From positions 1 to 5,206 of the forward strand of contig CAKMOY010000184.1 in the NCBI GenBank assembly GCA_927911235.1: 5,206 bases of DNA, written 5' to 3'. Both the position numbers and the translations under genes were made by a program. This DNA is from an uncultured Moraxella sp. GTDB lineage: Bacteria > Pseudomonadota > Gammaproteobacteria > Pseudomonadales > Moraxellaceae. Below, one piece after another: positions 1 to 5,206 of this stretch. The notes under the pieces are model-generated. The model was not told where the DNA came from and searched no databases. It saw nothing but the letters and a program-made list of their open reading frames with translations. Within the stretch, counting starts at the first letter, position 1. Each line of letters starts with the position of its first letter.

Positions 1-1094
1 ATAATTGGCGTGCTTTTTGAATTGGCTTGTTATCAAGAAAGTACATTTACTTGTATAACTTTCTTCAGTAACAATCACATCAATGCCTTGTAATTTAGCT
101 TTATACTGTATCATTTTGTACCAATCTTGCAAAAGGCACGCTGACAAAACTTTGATTGTTTCTTTTACCAATATTTATCCCTTGTTTCCAATCTTGATTA
201 TGACCGATAACAATTGTTGTTATCTTATTGGCAACTGCGTGGTTGATAAGGTAATGGCTTGCTTTGTGTAAGTAATCATTAATTTGATTGTTGCGTTTGG
301 CTGATAACTGACTTAATTTTTTGTTTATAAAATGTTTTTGTGCGACCGCTTTATTTTTTAATTTGTCTTTGCTTGATGTTAATTTTGCTTTAATTTTATT
401 AAAAAATTGATTGGTGGATTTAACGGTTTTGCCTGTTATAATAAAAGGTGTATCGTTCGTATTACTCACAACCGTTAAAAGATTATTTAAGCCTAAATCC
501 ACCGCCAGATACCGACCATTATTGACTTTGGTGGTGGGTTCTGTTGTTTTGTAAGTAATTTTAACATCATAACCATGATTAATTTTAACTACTTTGACTT
601 CTTGTAAACTTTCAAAAGTAATCACATCGCTTAATTTACCCAAATCAAAAGACAAGGGCATATCAAAACGGCTTGAAAGCGTTAATATGCCTTTTTGTAA
701 ATCACGTTTTGATATAGCCTGTTTGGTAAAAATAAATATTGGCTCGCCCTTTGGTTTTGTCTAAATATTTTGGTAGTTTTGGACGACCTAGAAATTTATT
801 TTTGTCTTTGTGGTAGGATTTGATAACCGCCCAAAAAGATTGAAAGTTTTGGTAAACTTGTTTGATGACTTGCTGGGCAACTTTTGCAGGTATGGCGGTA
901 TAATCTGTTTGTTTTTCTTTGGTTAATTGATTGATAAGTTCAAAAGCGTTTGGCGTTTTGTTGCTCGTAATAACACTTTGTCTATTATGATAAGTGGCAA
1001 CATTAAATAAATTTTTACACAAAAACGCATAGTTATCAAGCATTTTATAATGCTTGTGTGCGGGCTTAATGCGGATTGTGTGGGTTAAGTACAT
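1..1094 (-). pseudogene. tnpB: Frameshifted IS200/IS605-family TnpB (OrfB) RNA-guided nuclease, 3' end off window
   Basis: TnpB is the accessory RNA-guided DNA nuclease of IS200/IS605 elements and an ancestor of Cas12. Translation from ATG 1094 begins MYLTHTIRIKPAHKHYK, the OrfB N-terminal helix-turn-helix region, with the usual CKNLFN and GRPKLPKY segments. The frame breaks at the AAAAA run 728-732; dropping one base restores GRANIYFTKQAISKRDLQ and continues into the next segment. That segment (to about 114) carries RuvC motif I, YLAVDLGLNNLLTV, with its catalytic Asp. A second break at TTTT 114-117 is repaired the same way, giving VQMIQYKAKLQGIDVIVTEE, which contains RuvC motif II with its catalytic Glu (codons at 61-66), then SYTSKC. 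A third break near 37-42 needs one added base to give FLDNKPIQKARQ. The RuvC III Asp and the C-terminus lie beyond the left edge. The RBS is weak: AGGA is 13 nt before the ATG. As written the gene cannot make a full protein. Family call is firm. Confidence 0.9.
1..1094 (-). mobile_element. IS200/IS605-type insertion sequence, partial; ends not defined
   Basis: The element is recognised only from its tnpB gene. No Y1 transposase (tnpA) is seen in the window, so it may be a tnpB-only derivative or tnpA may lie off the left edge. These elements have no terminal inverted repeats, only subterminal hairpins. The sequence upstream of tnpB (1095-1231) offers just a weak 5-bp stem (ATGAT 1159-1163 / ATCAT 1169-1173), so I do not place a boundary. 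It must end before or near the phosphoesterase stop at 1232. Confidence 0.6.
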
Positions 1095-1231
1095 GGTGGT
1101 TTATTTGTCCTGCAATTTCGGATATTTTGTATTTCATTCAATAATTGATGATTTGGTAATGATTATTTATCATGTCAAAATATGGAAATTTTTACAAGTA
1201 TTTTCCGTGGTTTTCCGTTATTTAAATGAAG
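1095..1231. other. Intergenic gap between phosphoesterase gene and tnpB
   Basis: This 137-nt AT-rich stretch should contain one IS boundary and the end of the phosphoesterase transcript. It holds a short direct repeat, TTTTCCGT at 1201-1208 and again at 1211-1218 (10-nt period), and a weak stem at 1159-1173. I find no GC-rich hairpin followed by a T-run, so no terminator is called. Confidence 0.4.
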
Positions 1232-2351
1232 TTAAATTATACTTAACACATCAATTTGTGGCGGACAATTCAAGCGAAACGGTAAGCCAATCATGCCAAT
1301 CCCTGTATTTATCCACACTTGGTAATTATTCGTGTTAAACGTTTTTTTCTTGATTTTTGTATTTTTTGTCAAATGATAATTGGCAATATAAAAACCCGAC
1401 AAATAACGACTGCCTGTCATCGCTTTGACCAATTTTGGGGTAACGCCTTTAACATTCATCTGACCGCCATGCGTCTGCCCTGCAATCACAAGGCAACGTT
1501 CATTTAAATGGGCAAGTAGCTGGGCGTTGCCTTGCAAATTTTTGATATCGTGGGTCAAAATAATACTAGGCTGTTGATTTTTGGCATTTTTTTCTAACAA
1601 GCGAGCCATCATCGCCCCATTATCAGCACTCACGCCAAACAGTTGCACTTGGTCTAAATTTGCTGTGTGATTGTGCAAAATCTGCACGCCCAAAATCGGC
1701 AAAATATCGGTCAATTTAACATTGCGAATGATATCAGGTTGATGTTTGCCTTGCTCAAAATCCGCTTGGCTCATCGTGGTAAAACACGGCTTGTTAATCG
1801 CTTTTACCATCATCATCTGACCAACAATATCCGCCCCAGCGTGGTACAACCAATCGCCTGTAAACAGCACCGCATCAACGTCCAAACGGTTTAATTGTAA
1901 TACCCAACGTTTGAGTGCAGAACGATGATGAAAAATACCAAAATGTATGTCGCCTAGTACGGCGATTTTTAACGGTTTTTTGTCCGTGTTATCAAAAACT
2001 GTTGTTCTCAAGATTGTTGTTAAAATGATTATCAAGATTTTGATTTTTTTGTGTTAAATCAATCGTTTGATAACGAATACGTAAGCGATTTGGCTCAATC
2101 CAAACCATGTACAAATACAACAAAGACAAGGCACTGATTAACCAAAAAAACGCATGATTGTCATTTAAAATTTGCCAATTCGTCCAAACAAGCAACCACA
2201 ACGCCCAATAACGGCTGTAATACACGACAAGCTGTAGCCAGACCACCACAAAATTTTGGCTAGGACTGGCTTTTAGGGTTTTTAGGCAAGCGTAAACCAC
2301 CACAAAAGTGGCAATCACATAGCCCAACGTCCCAAACCAATTTATCAACAT
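1232..2351 (-). pseudogene. Membrane-anchored calcineurin-like metallophosphoesterase (YaeI/YkuE-like), frameshifted
   Basis: Two overlapping frames read as one gene. The first (2351-1992, 119 aa, ATG with AGG 6 nt upstream) has three hydrophobic segments near residues 5-23, 34-56 and 66-84, then VWIEPNRLRIRY, typical just before the catalytic domain. It ends at a TGA (1992-1994) directly after TTTTT. Dropping one T from that run (1994-1998) gives NNSFDNTDKKPLKIAVLGDIHFG, joining it to the second frame (TTG 2035 to 1232, 267 aa). That frame has the dimetal phosphoesterase order: GDIH (D29, H31), TGDW (D61), THD (H162), GQTHGGQ (186-192) and the C-terminal GLPFRLNCPP block. Two motifs are degenerate: the usual GNHD reads SQAD (89-92), and the usual GHTH reads GQTH. 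The family hydrolyses phosphoesters, some members acting on lipid-linked substrates; the substrate here is unknown. A frameshift plus lost ligands suggests a decaying gene. Alternatively it is two separate ORFs, which is unlikely because the first has no independent function. Confidence 0.8.
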
Positions 2352-2360
2352 AGCCGACCT
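2352..2360 (-). promoter_or_regulatory. Ribosome binding site supporting ATG 2351
   Basis: AGG at 2358-2360 lies 6 nt before the ATG at 2351. This supports translation starting with the membrane-helix segment rather than at the internal TTG 2035. Confidence 0.45.
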
Positions 2361-2376
2361 ATCACAGTTTTGTGAT
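2361..2376. promoter_or_regulatory. Perfect inverted repeat ATCACA-N4-TGTGAT, operator-like
   Basis: ATCACAGTTTTGTGAT has 6-bp arms and a 4-nt spacer. It lies between the predicted promoter (2390-2419) and the ATG at 2351, so it would be in the 5' leader about 10 nt before the start codon. It could be a repressor operator or a small hairpin close to the ribosome binding site. It is not a Crp site, because the arms are in the opposite order (Crp is TGTGA-N6-TCACA). Confidence 0.4.
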
Positions 2377-2389
2377 GCAAAGAGGGAAT

Positions 2390-2419
2390 ATTATAAAACG
2401 ATACGCCCTATTATGGCAA
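2390..2419 (-). promoter_or_regulatory. Sigma70-like promoter for the phosphoesterase gene
   Basis: On the minus strand a perfect TATAAT (2395-2390) lies 18 nt downstream of TTGCCA (2419-2414; five of six match TTGACA). Transcription would start near 2383, giving a leader of about 30 nt that includes the inverted repeat at 2361-2376. This implies the gene has its own promoter rather than depending on read-through from htrA. Confidence 0.5.
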
Positions 2420-2434
2420 TGTTTTGTATAAAAT

Positions 2435-2468
2435 CAAATGTTTTGGTCAATTTTTTTTAAACCATTTG
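2435..2468 (-). terminator. Weak candidate terminator after htrA
   Basis: Imperfect inverted arms CAAATGTTTT (2435-2444) and AAACCATTTG (2459-2468) allow 9 of 10 pairs. On the minus strand they are followed by GATTTTAT, a poor T-tract. The stem is AT-rich with a 14-nt loop, so it is only a possible terminator. No better hairpin is seen between 2352 and 2506. Confidence 0.25.
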
Positions 2469-2506
2469 GCAAAAAATAAACAAACAAAAATCCAATAAAT
2501 AAATGC

Positions 2507-3898
2507 TTATTCAATTCGCAATCCCAAAATTTTTGGTTCGCCTTGTCGGATAAGTTGCACCGTTACCACGCCTTTTTTTGGCAAATTTTGGGCGGATTTG
2601 GCAAAATCTTGTACCGTTAGCACGTCTTGATTATTCAGTTGCACGATGACATCACCTGCTTGAATCCCTGCACTGGCTGCCAATCCAAAAGGGTCTACCG
2701 CTGTGATAAGCACACCATTGACACGCAAGGCTTGTTGTTCTTCAGCACTTAACGCTCTTAGGCGTAAGCCCAATTTGACAGGGTTTTCGCCATTGGCATG
2801 GGTGGTGTCTGATGTGGTATCGCTTGGGGCTTTGACAAGTGTGCCTTGTAGCGTTTGGTTTTTGCCATTTCGCAAAATTTGTAAACTAAAATTGTCATTG
2901 GGTTTTGCACGGCTGACCAAATTGGTTAAATCTGCTGATATGGTGATAGTTTGGTTGTTAAAACTGAGTACCACATCGCCAGATTTTAGCCCTGCTTTTT
3001 GTGCTGGCGAATTGGGCGACACACGAGCAATCAAAGCCCCAACAGGTTTGGCAAGTCCGTAAGCGTCCGCAAGATTACGGTCAATGTCCTGTGGAAATAC
3101 ACCCAAATACGCACGAGAAACCGTCCCTGTCTGGCGGATTTGCTCATACACGTCCATCGCCACGTCCATCGGAATGGAAAACGACAAACCCATATATCCG
3201 CCCGTCCCCGTAAAAATACGAGAGTTTACGCCCACCACTTCGCCTTTTTGGTTAAACAAAGGACCACCAGAGTTACCCGGATTTAACGCCACATCGGTTT
3301 GGATAAAAGGCACGGTGGTGTCTTTGGAAAAACTGCGAGATTTGGCACTGACAATCCCTGCGGATGCTGAATAATCAAAGCCAAAAGGCGACCCAATCGC
3401 AAGCACAGATTCACCAACTTTGAGTTTTTCAGAATCGCCAACCGGCAACGCAGGAAAACCATTGCCAGCCACTTTTAGCACCGCCATATCGGTACGCTCA
3501 TCACCACCGACTACCGTTGCGTCCAGTTCTTGTCGGTCATTTAGCGTTACGGTAACTTTATCCGCCCCCTCAATCACATGATAATTGGTAAGCATATAGC
3601 CGTCATTGCTCACAAAAAAAGCCGTACCAAAACTGCTCTCAGTCACAGGTGGCAAGCTGTCTGGCACACGCTCACCCAAATAACGTCTGAGTAACAAAGC
3701 CATCTGAATCTGTGCCATCTCTTCGCTACTCATTTTTTTGGTAACATTGACACGAGCCACCGATGGGGCGACCTGCTCCACCAAATTAGAAAAATCCGCC
3801 ACTTCCACCTTTGCCAAAGCCATTGTCGGCAACATCGCTGTGGACAACGTCAAGACAGGCGTTAAACACAAAGCCATCGCAAGGCTGATATGGGACAA
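2507..3898 (-). CDS. degQ: Periplasmic Do-family serine endoprotease (DegQ/HtrA-like)
   Basis: This is an envelope protease and chaperone that degrades misfolded exported proteins. Residue numbers are from TTG 3898 (463 aa). There is a signal peptide with a hydrophobic core at about 5-28 and a likely cleavage after ALA-29. The trypsin-like domain carries the full triad: His107 in TNYHVIEGA, Asp137 in DERTDMAVLKV and Ser210 in NPGNSGGPL. Two PDZ domains follow, about 262-355 (start AYLGV) and 375-463 (start LGLRL). The S/T-rich stretch at about 359-370 links them. Length and order match the family. The start is doubtful: TTG 3898 has no ribosome site and gives a signal peptide without a basic n-region. 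ATG 3929 has AGGA 6 nt upstream and encodes MRNYFIK, an ideal n-region, but is one base out of frame. Removing one A from the run at 3901-3911 would join them into about 473 aa. The gene follows tmk by 104 nt. The name degQ is used loosely; mucD or htrA would be equally fair. Confidence 0.93.
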   Translation of the reverse strand: MSHISLAMALCLTPVLTLSTAMLPTMALAKVEVADFSNLVEQVAPSVARVNVTKKMSSEEMAQIQMALLLRRYLGERVPDSLPPVTESSFGTAFFVSNDGYMLTNYHVIEGADKVTVTLNDRQELDATVVGGDERTDMAVLKVAGNGFPALPVGDSEKLKVGESVLAIGSPFGFDYSASAGIVSAKSRSFSKDTTVPFIQTDVALNPGNSGGPLFNQKGEVVGVNSRIFTGTGGYMGLSFSIPMDVAMDVYEQIRQTGTVSRAYLGVFPQDIDRNLADAYGLAKPVGALIARVSPNSPAQKAGLKSGDVVLSFNNQTITISADLTNLVSRAKPNDNFSLQILRNGKNQTLQGTLVKAPSDTTSDTTHANGENPVKLGLRLRALSAEEQQALRVNGVLITAVDPFGLAASAGIQAGDVIVQLNNQDVLTVQDFAKSAQNLPKKGVVTVQLIRQGEPKILGLRIE

Positions 3899-3929
3899 CG
3901 ATTTTATTTTTGATAAAATAGTTACGCAT

Positions 3930-3940
3930 GATTTTTCCTA
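3930..3940 (-). promoter_or_regulatory. Ribosome binding site pointing to ATG 3929 as the true htrA start
   Basis: TAGGA (3940-3936) sits 6 nt before ATG 3929. It is the only good ribosome site near the 5' end of the protease gene. In the sequence as given, the ATG frame runs only 48 codons to a TAA, so the site makes sense only if a one-base insertion lies between 3899 and 3926. Confidence 0.55.
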
Positions 3941-3970
3941 TTTTTGTTAACATTTTGGTAAAAATAGCTT

Positions 3971-3976
3971 ATCATA
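3971..3976 (-). promoter_or_regulatory. Possible -10 element for htrA
   Basis: TATGAT on the minus strand (five of six match TATAAT) lies about 42 nt upstream of ATG 3929. I find no convincing -35 hexamer 16-18 nt upstream of it. No sigmaE-type sequence was recognised either, although stress control of htrA genes is common. Confidence 0.25.
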
Positions 3977-4019
3977 AATCAAATAATTGTCTAAAACATT
4001 ACAATTTTTTATGATTTGG

Positions 4020-4036
4020 TAATTTTGGCAAAATTA
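4020..4036. repeat. 17-bp palindrome over the tmk stop codon
   Basis: TAATTTTGGCAAAATTA has 8-bp perfect arms around a single central base and includes the tmk TAA (4034-4036). A one-base centre makes it a poor RNA hairpin, so it is more like a protein-binding site or chance in AT-rich DNA. It lies about 90 nt upstream of the htrA ATG. Confidence 0.35.
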
Positions 4037-4654
4037 TGCTAATTGTTTTAACACTCGCTGTAGCACATCATCAGGCGAACCATCAGCACAAACCTGTTTA
4101 AAACGCTGTGGCGACTGCTGATGAATAAATTGATAACCTTGATAAATCCGTTCAAAAAATTCAATATCTTGTTGTTCAAAACGATCTAATTCACCCCGTT
4201 TTTTAGCACGTATCATACCATCCACCACAGGCAAATCCAGCCAAATCGTGATATCAGGCAGTTTTGGCACAAAATTATCAATTAACATTTGTACTTTTTG
4301 AACCGCTTGTTCATCACCAAAACCACGCCCAAAGCCTTGATACGCCATGCTTGAGTCAATATAACGGTCGCAAAGCACCCATTTGCCTTGGGCTAAGGCG
4401 GGCAAAATGGTATTTTGTAAGTGGTCTATCCGCCCTGCAAACATCAACAACAGTTCGCTTTCGTCCGCCATTTGGGCGTTGTTTTTTAACAAAATACTGC
4501 GTAATTCTTCGGCAAAAGGACTGCCCCCAGGCTCTCGTGTGGTGATAACGTCAATGCCTTGTGCAGTTAAATGCTTGGCAAGGTTTTGGATTAACGTACT
4601 TTTGCCAACGCCTTCTGTACCTTCAAAGGTGATAAATTTTGCTGTGTTATTCAT
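4034..4654 (-). CDS. tmk: Thymidylate kinase (dTMP kinase)
   Basis: Phosphorylates dTMP to dTDP using ATP, the step common to both dTTP routes; cytoplasmic. Starting at ATG 4654 the protein has 206 residues, normal for the family. It has the P-loop EGTEGVGKST (11-20), the dTMP-binding REPGG (40-44), CDRYIDSSMAYQG (95-107) with the conserved DR pair, and a basic LID segment RAKKRGELDRFE (149-160). The P-loop has no arginine and the LID is basic, as in the E. coli-type (type II) enzyme. All key residues are present and there is no frameshift. An in-frame TTG at 4660 would add two codons, but ATG 4654 is better because GGAAG lies 7 nt upstream. The ATG overlaps the stop codon of the upstream vapC remnant (ATGA), so tmk may be co-transcribed and translationally coupled with that relic. 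No separate promoter was recognised. Confidence 0.97.
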   Translation of the reverse strand: MNNTAKFITFEGTEGVGKSTLIQNLAKHLTAQGIDVITTREPGGSPFAEELRSILLKNNAQMADESELLLMFAGRIDHLQNTILPALAQGKWVLCDRYIDSSMAYQGFGRGFGDEQAVQKVQMLIDNFVPKLPDITIWLDLPVVDGMIRAKKRGELDRFEQQDIEFFERIYQGYQFIHQQSPQRFKQVCADGSPDDVLQRVLKQLA

Positions 4655-4817
4655 GTCCAATCTTCCAAATATAAACCATTGATTTTACTAAGATGTTTTG
4701 TATTATGCGTTGCCACGCCCATGTCATTTACCATCGCAATACTGGCAATTAATAAATCCATATCATCAACAACTAGCCCCTTAAAAAAAACGACATGGTA
4801 TCGGTATCAATTAACAT
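4651..4817 (-). pseudogene. vapC: VapC-type PIN-domain toxin relic with the middle of the gene deleted
   Basis: VapC toxins are PIN-domain RNases of about 130 residues. From ATG 4817 the sequence reads MLIDTDTMSFFLRG then TAG (4773-4775). The LIDTD stretch is the classic PIN start with the first catalytic Asp. In another frame, from about 4778 to the TGA at 4651-4653, it reads VDDMDLLIASIAM and then THNTKHLSKINGLYLEDW. This is the usual PIN C-terminus with the acidic DDMDLLIA motif. About 75 codons, including the conserved central acidic residue, are missing. Adding one T to the 8-base run at 4783-4790 would join both parts as a 55-residue product, but it would still lack the middle. The toxin is therefore dead. 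The ATG overlaps the end of the upstream antitoxin-like ORF, and the stop overlaps tmk. The family call rests on the two end motifs. Confidence 0.75.
4662..4666 (-). promoter_or_regulatory. Ribosome binding site for tmk
   Basis: GGAAG lies 7 nt upstream of ATG 4654, inside the last codons of the vapC relic. It decides the start in favour of ATG 4654 over TTG 4660. Confidence 0.55.
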
Positions 4818-5013
4818 TTTTGTCATTCATCAACTCGCTTAGATTGTTGTCGGCGTTTTCAATACTTTCTACCGAAAAAACATCTTCGTCCAAATCTTGC
4901 CAACTGCCTGAAAATGCCAAAATTTCTTCAATATTTTTATCATGGCTTATTGTTTCTTTTAGATGGTTATTATCTTTAGTGGGCTTTGGTGGGATTTTTT
5001 TTGTATTCAACAA
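4807..5013 (-). CDS. Small acidic protein, probable VapB-like antitoxin remnant
   Basis: This is a 68-residue ORF from a TTG start, without a recognisable ribosome site. Its role is inferred mainly from position: its stop (TGA 4807-4809) lies inside the vapC-like ORF starting at ATG 4817, an 11-nt overlap typical of antitoxin-toxin pairs. The residues IEEILAFSGSWQDLDEDVF resemble the acidic tail by which antitoxins grip a PIN toxin. The same frame stays open upstream to TAG 5095-5097. That extension encodes ERIGVGSELALDQ and QGFRLTLLN, which look like the second half of an AbrB/SpoVT DNA-binding fold. No start codon or first half of such a fold is found there. The gene therefore appears to have lost its N-terminus, or a frameshift hides it. 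Calling the short ORF expressed is uncertain; it may be a pseudogene like its partner. Confidence 0.45.
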   Translation of the reverse strand: MLNTKKIPPKPTKDNNHLKETISHDKNIEEILAFSGSWQDLDEDVFSVESIENADNNLSELMNDKNVN

Positions 5014-5084
5014 TGTTAAACGAAAGCCTTGTTGCGTTTGGTCTAACGCAAGTTCACTGCCAACACCAATCCGTTCCGAAAAAC

Positions 5085-5102
5085 CTACCCAAATCTACCC
5101 AA
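5085..5102. repeat. Short direct repeat CTACCCAA, 10-nt period
   Basis: CTACCCAA occurs at 5085-5092 and 5095-5102, one helical turn apart. It lies just upstream of the antitoxin-like coding frame, and the second copy contains the in-frame TAG. It may be a small duplication or paired binding sites. Confidence 0.4.
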
Positions 5103-5149
5103 GAGCAAAATTTAGCGTTTTCTTCCTACTTCGCCGTTGTTTGCTCTTG
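5100..5149. repeat. 10-bp perfect inverted repeat with 30-nt spacer
   Basis: CAAGAGCAAA (5100-5109) is matched exactly by TTTGCTCTTG (5140-5149). The 30-nt spacer is long for a terminator and no T-tract follows. Antitoxins often bind inverted repeats upstream of their own operon, so an operator is possible. Ends of a small mobile sequence are another option. Confidence 0.45.
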
Positions 5150-5206
5150 TCATTTGACTTAAGACTTACATCAACTCCATAGGCTATCACCGTAGAACTT
5201 ACGGCT

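Larger units (their letters stand above)
5014..5206. other. Upstream region of the antitoxin-like ORF, little recognisable
   Basis: The part nearest the ORF (5014-5094) seems to be coding for an antitoxin-like N-terminal segment. Beyond TAG 5095-5097 the same minus-strand frame is open to the window edge (36 codons, ending RRSRKKTLNFALG), and no family is recognised. The region contains the CTACCCAA direct repeat and a 10-bp inverted repeat. No promoter could be assigned. Confidence 0.3.

Noticed and set aside
1140..1175. Possible IS200/IS605 subterminal hairpin upstream of tnpB.
   Set aside because: Only a 5-bp AT-only stem (1159-1173) can be drawn, too weak to call an element end.
1054..1338. 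Plus-strand open frame of 94 codons across the gap between the phosphoesterase and tnpB.
   Set aside because: No ribosome site or family motif, and both ends lie antisense to recognised genes.
1740..1795. A shifted frame in the phosphoesterase reads VFYHDEPSGF, which contains HDE as in the usual GNHDE motif.
   Set aside because: It needs two compensating indels and still lacks the GN pair and the preceding strand. The in-frame CFTTMSQADFEQG aligns without gaps to the usual VYAVLGNHDFEQG-type spacing.
2361..2376. Possible Crp or Fnr site.
   Set aside because: Crp needs TGTGA-N6-TCACA and Fnr needs TTGAT-N4-ATCAA; this repeat has the arms in the other order and does not match either.
2703..3374. 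Several plus-strand open frames of 70-119 codons opposite htrA.
   Set aside because: They are antisense shadows of a gene with an intact catalytic triad and two PDZ domains; no ribosome sites or motifs.
4679..5182. Long plus-strand open frame of 167 codons.
   Set aside because: Its sequence has no family-like motifs and lies antisense to the vapB/vapC-like frames, which carry recognisable PIN motifs; it is a shadow.

Overview
The window looks like chromosomal DNA of a low-GC gammaproteobacterium, most likely Moraxella or a close relative. The evidence is the AT-rich but not extreme base use and the style of the proteins: a two-PDZ HtrA protease, thymidylate kinase, and a three-helix membrane metallophosphoesterase. 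The genus is an inference from protein style, not from a marker gene. Every gene I can support is on the minus strand, so transcription runs from the high to the low coordinates.

Layout in reading order (high to low). 5206-5014: mostly uninterpreted sequence with a 10-bp inverted repeat (5100-5109/5140-5149). 5013-4807: a small ORF, probably what remains of a VapB-type antitoxin. 4817-4651: a wrecked VapC (PIN) toxin gene that keeps its first 14 codons and about 40 last codons but has lost the middle. Its stop codon overlaps the start of tmk (4654-4034, thymidylate kinase, intact) as ATGA. After a 104-nt gap comes a degQ/htrA-like periplasmic serine protease (best start ATG 3929 or TTG 3898, end 2507). 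Next is a 155-nt intergenic region with a good sigma70-like promoter and a 16-bp inverted repeat. Then comes a membrane-anchored calcineurin-like phosphoesterase (2351-1232), split by a frameshift. The low end (1094-1) holds an IS200/IS605-type tnpB broken into at least four reading-frame segments and cut by the window edge.

The tmk and htrA products are housekeeping functions: dTTP synthesis and envelope protein quality control. The rest is decaying or mobile material: a toxin-antitoxin relic, a degenerate phosphoesterase and a dead transposon nuclease. The most notable pattern is that four disruptions in three genes are each explained by one extra base in a short A/T run (114-117, 728-732, 1994-1998, 3901-3911). 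Either the assembly carries systematic homopolymer errors or this stretch is genuinely decaying. The phosphoesterase also has degenerate metal-binding motifs, which favours real decay there. The htrA gene is otherwise perfect, which favours a sequence error there. I see no convincing undescribed system, CRISPR array, tRNA or rRNA.
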